DNA of 38,217 nucleotides from Paludibacteraceae bacterium (GTDB taxonomy: Bacteria > Bacteroidota > Bacteroidia > Bacteroidales > Paludibacteraceae), in NCBI GenBank assembly GCA_028694215.1, contig JAQUTW010000022.1, positions 1 to 38,217 of the forward strand, given 5' to 3'. The notes beneath the pieces were generated by a model. It made no database searches. It was not told where the DNA came from and was given only the letters and a program-made list of their open reading frames with translations. Within the stretch, counting starts at the first letter, position 1. The number at the start of each line of letters is the position of its first letter. Of this stretch, positions 7,536-14,512 are shown piece after piece. The position numbers were made by a program, and so were the translations under genes.

Positions 7536-9611
7536 ATGGAAGAATTTAAAGAACAAAACGCTGAACAAATTCAGGAAAAACCGGTACAAGTAGCAGAACA
7601 ACCTGCTCAACCGAATGCCGATTTCGACTGGGAAGGTTATGCCAACGGAGCAACCATCAGCAAAGAAGAACAAGCCAAATTAACCGATCAGTACGAACAA
7701 ACACTGAATCAGGTTAAAGACAAAGAAGTAGTAGATGGAACTATTATTTCTATGAACAAACGCGAAGTCGTTGTAAACATCGGATTCAAATCTGATGGTA
7801 TTATTCCGATGAGCGAATTTCGTTACAATCCCGATTTAAAAGTCGGTGACAAAGTTGAAGTTTTTGTTGAAAATCAAGAAGACAAAAAAGGACAACTTAT
7901 CTTATCGCACAAACAGGCTCGCATCACACGTTCTTGGGATCGTGTAAACGAAGCTCTGGAAAACGACGAAATCATCAAAGGTTTTGTAAAATGCCGCACC
8001 AAAGGTGGTATGATTGTCGAAATATTCGGTATCGAAGCCTTCTTGCCGGGTTCACAAATCGACGTAAAACCCATTCGCGACTACGATGTTTTCGTTGGCA
8101 AAACAATGGAATTTAAAGTTGTAAAAATCAATCAAGAATTCAAAAACGTTGTTGTTTCACACAAAGCTCTTATCGAAGCAGAGCTCGAACAACAGAAAAA
8201 AGAAATCATCAGCAAACTCGAAAAAGGTCAAGTACTCGAAGGTGTTGTCAAAAACATTACCTCTTACGGCGTATTCATCGACTTGGGCGGCGTAGATGGT
8301 TTGATTCACATCACCGACTTAAGTTGGGGACGCGTTAATCATCCTGAAGAAATCGTTCAACTCGACCAAAAAATCAACGTCGTTATTCTTGACTTTGATG
8401 ACGAGAAAAAACGTATCGCTCTCGGCTTAAAACAATTGACACCACATCCTTGGGATGCTTTGGATGCCAACTTGAAAGTAGGCGACAAAATCAAAGGTAA
8501 AGTTGTTGTGATGACCGACTATGGTGCATTTATCGAAATCATTCCGGGAGTTGAAGGTTTAATTCACGTATCGGAAATGAGCTGGAGTCAACATCTTCGC
8601 AGCGCACAAGACTTCCTGAAAGTTGGCGACGAAGTTGAAGCCGTAATTCTTACTCTTGACCGCGACGAACGCAAAATGTCACTCGGCATGAAACAACTCA
8701 AAGCGGATCCATGGGAAAATATTGATACAAAATATGCCGTTGGTTCAAAACACATGGCAAAAGTTCGCAATTTCACCAACTTCGGTGTATTTGTTGAAAT
8801 AGAAGAAGGCATCGATGGTTTAATTCACATCAGCGACTTAAGCTGGACAAAGAAAATCAAACACCCATCAGAATTTACACAAATCGGTTCTGAAATCGAA
8901 GTTGTTGTTCTTGAAATCGACAAAGAAAATCGTCGTTTAAGCCTTGGTCACAAACAGTTGGAAGAAAATCCTTGGGACGTATTCGAAACAATCTTCACTC
9001 CTGAAAGCATTCACGAAGGAACCATTATCGAAATGCTCGACAAAGGGGCTGTAATTGCATTACCTTATGGCGTTGAAGGTTTCGCTACACCAAAACATTT
9101 GGTAAAAGAAGACGGAACAACTGCAAAATTGGACGAAAAACTTGATTTCAAAGTAATTGAGTTTAATAAAGATGCCAAACGCATTATTCTTTCACACAGC
9201 CGTATTTTCGAAGATGCCCAAAAAGCAACTGCAGAAGTTGTTGCAGAAGCAGCTCCTAAAAAAGCTAAGAAAGCCAAGAAAGAAGAAACAGCTGTAATTG
9301 AGAAAACTACTTTAGGCGACATCAATGTATTATCGGACTTGAAAGACCAAATGGTGGCTCAGGCAACCGAAAAGTTGAAAGCCAAAGAAGAAGAAAAGAA
9401 AGCTGCAACTAAAACGAAAAAAGCAGAAGAAGCCGAAGAAAAACCGGCTAACAAAGCAGTCAAGAAAGCCGACAAAAAAGATGCTGAAGAAAAAGCAGAA
9501 AAGAAACCGGCTGCAAAAAAGACTACTAAAAAAGCTGCTGAAGAGACCAAAGAAAAGCCGGCTAAAAAAGCAACGAAAAAACAGGCTAAAAAAGCTGAAG
9601 AAGAAAAATAA
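7536..9611 (+). CDS. rpsA: 30S ribosomal protein S1
   Basis: This mRNA-binding ribosomal protein has six S1 (OB-fold) repeats, at roughly residues 60-130, 145-210, 230-300, 317-387, 404-474 and 490-555. Repeats 3-5 show the standard G.V..(I/F).(N/T).(Y/F)G.F(I/V) start and G(L/I)(I/L)H(I/V)S.(L/M)SW ending. After repeat 6 comes a tail of about 130 residues made almost only of Lys, Ala, Glu and Thr (KKAKKAKKEE, KKPAAKKTTKKAAEE, KKATKKQAKKAEEEK). The tail resembles bacterial histone-H1-like repeats and makes the protein longer than most Bacteroidota S1 proteins I know. There is no Shine-Dalgarno before the start. S1 is essential for loading leaderless-like or SD-less mRNAs, which fits the rest of the window. 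The gene is flanked by its own promoter and terminator and is thus monocistronic. Confidence 0.97.
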   Translation: MEEFKEQNAEQIQEKPVQVAEQPAQPNADFDWEGYANGATISKEEQAKLTDQYEQTLNQVKDKEVVDGTIISMNKREVVVNIGFKSDGIIPMSEFRYNPDLKVGDKVEVFVENQEDKKGQLILSHKQARITRSWDRVNEALENDEIIKGFVKCRTKGGMIVEIFGIEAFLPGSQIDVKPIRDYDVFVGKTMEFKVVKINQEFKNVVVSHKALIEAELEQQKKEIISKLEKGQVLEGVVKNITSYGVFIDLGGVDGLIHITDLSWGRVNHPEEIVQLDQKINVVILDFDDEKKRIALGLKQLTPHPWDALDANLKVGDKIKGKVVVMTDYGAFIEIIPGVEGLIHVSEMSWSQHLRSAQDFLKVGDEVEAVILTLDRDERKMSLGMKQLKADPWENIDTKYAVGSKHMAKVRNFTNFGVFVEIEEGIDGLIHISDLSWTKKIKHPSEFTQIGSEIEVVVLEIDKENRRLSLGHKQLEENPWDVFETIFTPESIHEGTIIEMLDKGAVIALPYGVEGFATPKHLVKEDGTTAKLDEKLDFKVIEFNKDAKRIILSHSRIFEDAQKATAEVVAEAAPKKAKKAKKEETAVIEKTTLGDINVLSDLKDQMVAQATEKLKAKEEEKKAATKTKKAEEAEEKPANKAVKKADKKDAEEKAEKKPAAKKTTKKAAEETKEKPAKKATKKQAKKAEEEK

Positions 9612-9670
9612 ACTCTTCGATAAGAGTTCTGTAAGAAAAGCCGCGAATATAAAAATTTGCGGCTTTTTTG
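9611..9670 (+). terminator. Double hairpin terminator after rpsA
   Basis: A small hairpin, AACTCTT-CGAT-AAGAGTT, at 9611-9628 begins within the stop codon. The true terminator follows: AAAAGCCGC (9636-9644) pairs with GCGGCTTTT (9659-9667), extended by four pairs towards the loop, and ends in a T-run. Confidence 0.9.
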
Positions 9671-9766
9671 TATCATTTGCTTATCACTAAAACACATTTT
9701 TTTGTTTACAAACCAAGTACAAAAAACGATATCTGAAAAGCAAATAAAAAAAATTGTACTAAAAAT

Positions 9767-9797
9767 TTTGTTATTCGAGGTTATTACTGTAAATTTG
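9767..9797 (+). promoter_or_regulatory. Bacteroidota-type promoter of the glycosyltransferase gene
   Basis: TTTG at 9767-9770, 19 bases, then TAAATTTG at 9790-9797, about 35 bases before the ATG at 9833. Both boxes and spacing fit the consensus. Confidence 0.8.
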
Positions 9798-9832
9798 TAA
9801 GATTAATTTTTCATTTAAAAGCCAGTCCGATT

Positions 9833-10579
9833 ATGTCCGATTCGATTGTAATCATTCCTACCTATAACGAGAAAGAGAATATCGAAAAGATAATTCGTGC
9901 CATTTTCGCCTTGCCAAAGCAATTTCACATTCTCATCATCGACGACGGCTCACCTGATGGTACTGCCACCATTGTAAAAAATCTACAAAAAGAATTTACA
10001 GGTGCACTTCATTTAGTTGAGCGTACCGGTAAATTAGGACTAGGTACCGCCTATATCGCCGGTTTCAAATGGGTTTTGGAAAACGATTACAGCTACATTT
10101 TTGAAATGGATGCCGACTTCTCGCATCCCGTACCTAAACTGATGGAACTTTACGATGCCTGCGCCAACAAAGGAGCAGATGTAGCTATTGGCTCACGCTA
10201 CGTCGGAAATGTTGTTAATGTTGTCAATTGGCCAATGGGACGTGTTCTTATGTCCTACTACGCTTCTAAATACGTTCGATTTGTTACCGGTTTGAAAATT
10301 GCTGATACCACAGCAGGATTTGTATGTTACAAACGCGAAGTATTACAAACAATCGATTTCGACAATATCCGATTCAAAGGATATGCTTTCCAAATAGAAA
10401 TGAAATTTACCGCTTATAAATGCGGATTTACACTAACAGAAGTTCCCATTATCTTCGTTAATCGCACGGAAGGAACATCAAAAATGAGTGGTGGCATTTT
10501 CAGCGAAGCTCTATTTGGCGTAATGCGTCTAAAAATAGGCAGTTGGTTTCGCACATACCCGCAAAAACAACACCACTGA
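9833..10579 (+). CDS. Polyprenyl-phosphate mannosyltransferase-like GT2 glycosyltransferase
   Basis: This family-2 glycosyltransferase of the dolichol-phosphate mannose synthase (DPM1) type would transfer a sugar, probably mannose, from a nucleotide sugar to a polyprenyl phosphate on the cytoplasmic membrane face. The sequence shows the GT2 start IIPTYNEKENI (residues 7-17), the nucleotide-binding DDGSPDG, the metal-binding MDADFSHP and the downstream GSRYVGN and FKGYAFQIEMKF segments typical of DPM1 homologues. At 248 residues it is the short form without a C-terminal membrane domain. It stands alone between its own promoter and a terminator. The exact sugar and acceptor cannot be read from the sequence. 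Confidence 0.9.
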   Translation: MSDSIVIIPTYNEKENIEKIIRAIFALPKQFHILIIDDGSPDGTATIVKNLQKEFTGALHLVERTGKLGLGTAYIAGFKWVLENDYSYIFEMDADFSHPVPKLMELYDACANKGADVAIGSRYVGNVVNVVNWPMGRVLMSYYASKYVRFVTGLKIADTTAGFVCYKREVLQTIDFDNIRFKGYAFQIEMKFTAYKCGFTLTEVPIIFVNRTEGTSKMSGGIFSEALFGVMRLKIGSWFRTYPQKQHH

Positions 10580-10597
10580 CACACATATATACTTGCA

Positions 10598-10634
10598 AAT
10601 AAGCGGTAAATGACTTCATTTATCGCTTATTTTA
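10598..10634 (+). terminator. Terminator after the glycosyltransferase gene
   Basis: A 16-bp stem with one G-T pair joins AATAAGCGGTAAATGA (10598-10613) to TCATTTATCGCTTATT (10616-10631). It has a very short loop and ends in TTT. Confidence 0.8.
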
Positions 10635-10635
10635 A

Positions 10636-10643
10636 TAACTTTG
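10636..10643 (+). promoter_or_regulatory. -7 promoter box of prfB
   Basis: TAACTTTG fits the TAnnTTTG box and is placed 22 bases before the ATG at 10666. No TTTG box is visible at the proper distance upstream, where the terminator stem lies. Confidence 0.55.
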
Positions 10644-10665
10644 CCCAATAATATTTACAACAAAT

Positions 10666-11775
10666 ATGATTACAACAGATCAAATTAAATCCATTCAAGA
10701 ACGTGTCGATGCACTTTACAATTATCTCGACATCGACGGGAAAACCATTCAGTTGGAAGAAGAAGAATTAAAAACCCAAGTACCCGATTTTTGGCAAGAC
10801 CAAAAACGTGCAGAAGCGCAGATGAAAAAAGTAAAGGGCATTAAAAGTTGGATTGACAGCTACAATGCCGTAAAAAATGTATCTGACGAACTTTCTTTGG
10901 CAGCCGATTTTTTTAAAGAAGAAGCTATTTCCGAGAAAGAATTGGATACAGCTTATCAAAAAGCTGTAGAAATGACAGAAACATTGGAAATGAAAAATAT
11001 GCTTCGATTGGAAGAAGACAAATTAGGAGCAGTACTGAAAATTGTAGCAGGCGCAGGTGGCACAGAAGCTCAAGATTGGGCACAAATGCTGATGCGTATG
11101 TATTTGCGTTGGTGCGAAAAAGAAGGTTATAAAGCAGAAATTACCAATATCCTTGACGGCGATGAAGCCGGCATTAAAAGCGTTACCATAAAAATTGAAG
11201 GCGACTACGCCTATGGCTACCTAAAAAGTGAAAACGGCGTACACCGATTAGTACGAGTATCGCCCTACAATGCACAAGGTAAGCGTATGACTTCCTTTAC
11301 TTCCGTATTTGTTGTGCCGCTTATCGACGATACAATAGAAATAGAAATCAGTCAGGCAAACTTGTCGTGGGACACTTTCCGTTCGAGTGGTGCCGGCGGA
11401 CAAAATGTCAACAAAGTAGAATCGGGTGTACGTTTGCACTACACCTTCAAAAATCCGGTAACCAACGAGCCTGATGAAATTGTAATTGAAAACACGGAAA
11501 GTCGCGACCAGCCGAAAAACAAAGAAAATGCGCTGCGTTTACTGAAGTCACAACTATACGAATTGGAATTGGAAAAACGCCGACAGGAAACTGCTAAAAT
11601 AGAAGCCGGTAAGAAAAAAATAGAATGGGGCTCGCAAATCCGTTCGTATGTATTTGACGACAGACGCGTGAAAGATCATCGCACCGATTATCAAACTTCC
11701 AACGTTAATGCGGTAATGGACGGAGATATAGACGAATTTATCAAAACCTATCTAATGCAATTTGGAGGAGAGTAA
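10666..11775 (+). CDS. prfB: Peptide chain release factor 2
   Basis: RF2 recognises UGA and UAA stop codons and triggers peptide release in the ribosomal P site. The catalytic GGQ is at residues 244-246 (SSGAGGQNVNKVESGV). The codon-recognition tripeptide, SPF in E. coli, reads SPY at 199-201 (RVSPYNAQGKRMTSF). The N-terminal segment YNYLDIDGK is read in a single frame. Where E. coli has CTT-TGA-C, the programmed +1 frameshift that autoregulates RF2, this gene has TAT-CTC-GAC, so there is no in-frame UGA and no frameshift is needed. Length (369 residues) is normal. The gene is preceded by its own promoter box and is not followed by an obvious terminator. Confidence 0.97.
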   Translation: MITTDQIKSIQERVDALYNYLDIDGKTIQLEEEELKTQVPDFWQDQKRAEAQMKKVKGIKSWIDSYNAVKNVSDELSLAADFFKEEAISEKELDTAYQKAVEMTETLEMKNMLRLEEDKLGAVLKIVAGAGGTEAQDWAQMLMRMYLRWCEKEGYKAEITNILDGDEAGIKSVTIKIEGDYAYGYLKSENGVHRLVRVSPYNAQGKRMTSFTSVFVVPLIDDTIEIEISQANLSWDTFRSSGAGGQNVNKVESGVRLHYTFKNPVTNEPDEIVIENTESRDQPKNKENALRLLKSQLYELELEKRRQETAKIEAGKKKIEWGSQIRSYVFDDRRVKDHRTDYQTSNVNAVMDGDIDEFIKTYLMQFGGE

Positions 11776-11799
11776 CATTAATCGACTGACAAATTGAGT

Positions 11800-11864
11800 A
11801 ATTGGCTAATCGGTGGACCGACGAACCGGCTAATCATTAATCACTAATCGTTAATCGTTAATCG
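11800..11864 (+). repeat. Intergenic short-period repeat, member 1
   Basis: The gap between prfB and the lipid kinase holds AATTGGCTAATCG at 11800-11812, a GC-richer spacer, and then five 7-base units at 11830-11864: CTAATCA, TTAATCA, CTAATCG, TTAATCG, TTAATCG. The 13-base opening is found as an exact reverse complement at 22373-22385, so the region belongs to a dispersed family of intergenic repeats. No coding potential or promoter consensus is visible in it. Confidence 0.8.
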
Positions 11865-11892
11865 CTTATTATTACTCTTTTAATTTATCCCT

Positions 11893-12768
11893 ATGCGCAC
11901 AAAAATTGTTTTTATTGTAAATCCAAAATCGGGAACTCTAAGTAAGACCAACTGGATAGCCATTGCTACTAAAATGTTGGCTCAAGATTTCGATTTGGAA
12001 TTTCAATACACCACACATCGTGGACACGCCTGCGAATTGGCGCAACACGCTGTCAGTGAAGGAATTCCTATCATTGCAGCTGTTGGTGGAGACGGTACCG
12101 TCAATGAGATTGCAAGTGCATTGGTACATACCGACACTGCTTTAGCCATTCTGCCACTTGGATCAGGCAACGGATTGGCACGTGATTTAGGAATTTCCAC
12201 CCTACTCCCGTTCAGTGCCGTAGAAGCCATCAAACATGGCAAAACTATGCAAATTGATTACGGGCGAGCCAACGGAGTACCTTTTTTCTGCACCTGCGGA
12301 ATTGGATTCGACGCACATATCAGCCAACTATTTGCCACCAATAAAAAACGTGGTTTTTGGAATTATCTCTACCTTTGCATTCGCGAATATTTCCGCTACA
12401 CCCCAACAAAATGTACTCTTGAATATGAAGGCAAAAAGGTAACAAAAAAAGCCTTTGTCATCAACTGCGCCAATATTCACCAATTTGGATACAACGCCTA
12501 CATTGCACCACATGCCGATTTTACAGACGGGCGGTTGAACATTACAATTGTCAAACCATTTGGTTTTATTGGTGCCATACGTTTGTCTGTTAGTCTGTTT
12601 TTAAAACAGATAGACAAAATAAAATACACAGAAACATTTGACTGTGAGCGCATTACATTTCATTTACCACCAAAGACTCCTTTTCACTGTGATGGCGATG
12701 CCATTCCAATGCCAAGTACCGTTACGGTAGAAGCCATCAAACAGGATTTGAAAGTTATCATTCCATGA
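11893..12768 (+). CDS. Diacylglycerol kinase-family lipid kinase
   Basis: This member of the DAGK catalytic-domain family (YegS/BmrU/DgkB type) phosphorylates a lipid alcohol with ATP at the inner membrane face. The N-terminal strand IVFIVNPKSGT is followed by the nucleotide-binding GGDGTVNEI (GGDGT at residues 65-69) and PLGSGNGLARDLGI. The C-terminal beta domain includes GIGFDAHIS, FTDGRLNITIV and the closing FHCDGDAIPM loop typical of the family. The 291-residue length is usual. The substrate, whether diacylglycerol, sphingosine-like base or another lipid, cannot be told. Many Bacteroidota make sphingolipids, so a sphingoid substrate is possible, but this is inference. The gene ends at a bidirectional terminator shared with the convergent gene. 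Confidence 0.92.
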   Translation: MRTKIVFIVNPKSGTLSKTNWIAIATKMLAQDFDLEFQYTTHRGHACELAQHAVSEGIPIIAAVGGDGTVNEIASALVHTDTALAILPLGSGNGLARDLGISTLLPFSAVEAIKHGKTMQIDYGRANGVPFFCTCGIGFDAHISQLFATNKKRGFWNYLYLCIREYFRYTPTKCTLEYEGKKVTKKAFVINCANIHQFGYNAYIAPHADFTDGRLNITIVKPFGFIGAIRLSVSLFLKQIDKIKYTETFDCERITFHLPPKTPFHCDGDAIPMPSTVTVEAIKQDLKVIIP

Positions 12769-12774
12769 ACCAAC

Positions 12775-12807
12775 AAAAAAATGCGCTGAAATTCAGCGCA
12801 TTTTTTT
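12775..12807. terminator. Bidirectional terminator between convergent genes
   Basis: A run of seven A and ATGCGCTGAA (to 12790) pairs with TTCAGCGCAT and a run of seven T (12792-12807). With A-run and T-run on either side it can stop both the lipid kinase transcript and the minus-strand gene at 12827. Confidence 0.92.
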
Positions 12808-12826
12808 ATTGATTTGAAGAAGTTGT

Positions 12827-13513
12827 TTATTTCACAACTACTTTTTGTACATTACCATCGTTGGCTTTTACAACATAAACACCTTTCAATTTACCGTTTT
12901 GTTCGGTTACATCCTGACCGGTAATGGTGTATATGCGGCTGTTTTCTGCACCATAAATAGTTCCGTTATTGCTAAACAAAGGAGCAGCTGCTTGTACATT
13001 TTCAACGCCTACGGTTCCACAATCGTTGCATACCAAAGATACTTCATCTATGTAAGCAACTTCGTAACAACGGATACTAATTTTCATTTGGGCAGCAGTA
13101 GCTGTAAATGTTTTTGAGTATTGAGTCCATTCTGTTGCAGCATCTAATTTAGCAGGAGTTCCTCCTTCAACATAACTGGTACCACTCGTTGCATCAATTA
13201 AACTGTAGTTTTTTAAACCATTTGTGCCAGCAGCAGCGTAATCATCATACCAAAATGAGAAAGTGTAACTTTTACCTACAGTAACGTCAATTGTTTGTTC
13301 TAGACGAGCATTGGTTGAGGTACATTTTGCAGAATATGTGCCTTCTTTTGCGGTTGTTGCATCAATAACAAAACCTGATTTGCCACCATTTTCCCAAGAA
13401 TCAGGTAAAGATCCAGCAGTTCCTGTTTCCATACCACCATTTACAACAAGTTCTGTAGCACTTGCAAACATTGTAGCGCATAAAGCAGCTACCAAAAAAG
13501 TAATTTTTTTCAT
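12827..13513 (-). CDS. Secreted carbohydrate-binding-like protein with short T9SS sorting domain
   Basis: A signal peptide of about 19 residues (ending FASA-T) leads into a jelly-roll domain, residues 20-165, with the pattern of CBM4/9-like modules: ELVVNGGMETG at its start, SLPDSWENG, a GTYSAKC strand, then SYTFSFWYDD, WTQYSKTF and YIDEVSLV. Residues 175-228 form a compact T9SS type A-like sorting domain (SRIYTITGQDV, KGVYVVKAND, VQKVVVK). There is no catalytic domain, so it may be a stand-alone glycan-binding surface protein. It has its own promoter at 13570-13601 and a terminator. Carbohydrate binding is inferred from fold pattern only. Confidence 0.82.
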   Translation of the reverse strand: MKKITFLVAALCATMFASATELVVNGGMETGTAGSLPDSWENGGKSGFVIDATTAKEGTYSAKCTSTNARLEQTIDVTVGKSYTFSFWYDDYAAAGTNGLKNYSLIDATSGTSYVEGGTPAKLDAATEWTQYSKTFTATAAQMKISIRCYEVAYIDEVSLVCNDCGTVGVENVQAAAPLFSNNGTIYGAENSRIYTITGQDVTEQNGKLKGVYVVKANDGNVQKVVVK

Positions 13514-13569
13514 AAGATTAAAAAATTAAATTATTAATAAATAAGGTTCAATCATTATTTTAAGGACGA

Positions 13570-13601
13570 CAAATATAATGCTTATATTTTTAAGTACCAA
13601 T
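13570..13601 (-). promoter_or_regulatory. Minus-strand promoter of the CBM-like gene
   Basis: Read on the minus strand: ATTG (13601-13598), 20 bases, then TATATTTG (13577-13570). The -7 box fits TAnnTTTG; the -33 box differs by one base from TTTG. Confidence 0.6.
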
Positions 13602-13603
13602 TA

Positions 13604-14218
13604 TTATAACACTATTTTTGTTATTTTACCATCAATTTTTACAATTACCATACGTGCATTATCAACAGGAATAGTATTTTCACCAATATTAGTTATGCCC
13701 GTATAAAGCATTTGTCCAAGCACGTCATACAAATAGATGCGTTGATCTGCGTTTGTCACAACCATTACATTGCCATTCCGTGCAAATATTTTTGTTGCAA
13801 CGGATTCCGTATCTATATTTACCGATGGGCTTACCCCCACGCCTTTCAAAGTAATAGTAACAGGAAATGTTTTCGGAGCCATAATAGTCAATTGTGCATG
13901 ATGCGCATTTTCAGAATCCGGCGCATAAGTTACTGTAACATCCGTTATGGCAAGTGTTCCGGCAACCGGTTTCAAAGCAAATGGCACAACTGAAAAACAA
14001 TCGGCATTGCTGCCTGTAATTGTCAATAAAACACTATCTTGCAAATTTAAACCTTCCAGCTGAAAAACTTCAGTAACACTTTTCCCTACCGTTACACTTT
14101 CAAATATCAATTCCGAATCAACCGATTCTTTGACAGAAACAGTTGGAACTGCACATAAAAACTGTACACAAGTACCAAATAGTGCAAGAAAAAATATCTT
14201 TGTCAGGTGATAATCCAT
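13604..14218 (-). CDS. Secreted Ig-like domain protein with C-terminal sorting-type domain
   Basis: A hydrophobic N-terminus (MDYHLTKIFFLALFGTCVQF, then CAVP) acts as signal peptide. Residues 30-130 look like an immunoglobulin-like or ASPM-SPD2-Hydin-type beta sandwich (LIFESVTVGKSVTEVFQL, SVLLTITGSNADCFSVVP, VTVTYAPDSENAHHAQLTI, PVTITLKGVGV). The last 60 residues (KIFARNGNVMVVT, QRIYLYDVLGQML, MVIVKIDGKITKIVL) resemble the C-terminal domains of T9SS cargo, including those annotated as DUF6383, although no PNP motif is present. Its stop lies only three bases from the promoter of the next minus-strand gene, so each appears to be transcribed on its own. Function is unknown. Confidence 0.75.
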   Translation of the reverse strand: MDYHLTKIFFLALFGTCVQFLCAVPTVSVKESVDSELIFESVTVGKSVTEVFQLEGLNLQDSVLLTITGSNADCFSVVPFALKPVAGTLAITDVTVTYAPDSENAHHAQLTIMAPKTFPVTITLKGVGVSPSVNIDTESVATKIFARNGNVMVVTNADQRIYLYDVLGQMLYTGITNIGENTIPVDNARMVIVKIDGKITKIVL

Positions 14219-14347
14219 TGTCGTTGTTATTACTAACTATTAACAAAAAATCTATTTAAAAATTATTTTGCGTTGGTTTTATAACTTTTAATTTGGGAAA
14301 AATTAAAACGTTACTTTCAATACAGACTATTCCAATTTGTTACCGTT

Positions 14348-14377
14348 CAAAGGTACATCTTTTTTTATTTATGCAAA
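14348..14377 (-). promoter_or_regulatory. Minus-strand promoter of the Ig-like gene
   Basis: Minus strand: TTTG (14377-14374), 18 bases, then TACCTTTG (14355-14348). Both boxes are perfect; spacing is one base shorter than usual. It implies a leader of about 125 bases before the ATG at 14218, long for this window. Confidence 0.75.
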
Positions 14378-14487
14378 AATTCTACGACAAAAATATTATA
14401 AAATCAACACAAGCTTGTATTTTCCCATCTAAACTTATAAAATAATGTACGAATACGGCGTTTCTTTTCGTTATAAAATAAAATCAT

Positions 14488-14495
14488 TATCTTTG
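14488..14495 (+). promoter_or_regulatory. -7 promoter box of the porE operon
   Basis: TATCTTTG fits TAnnTTTG, 17 bases before the ATG at 14513. The -33 region at about 14465 is T-rich without an exact TTTG. The rest of 14219-14512 shows only the divergent promoters and AT-rich sequence. Confidence 0.6.
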
Positions 14496-14512
14496 TTTTT
14501 CTTTTAACAAAT

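Noticed and set aside
9359-9697. Minus-strand 112-residue open frame opposite the rpsA tail
   Set aside because: It is the antisense of the low-complexity Lys/Ala/Glu codons, Phe/Ala/Ser-rich, with no promoter or homology.
10666-10760. Programmed frameshift in prfB
   Set aside because: The frame is continuous and there is no in-frame TGA at the homologous position.
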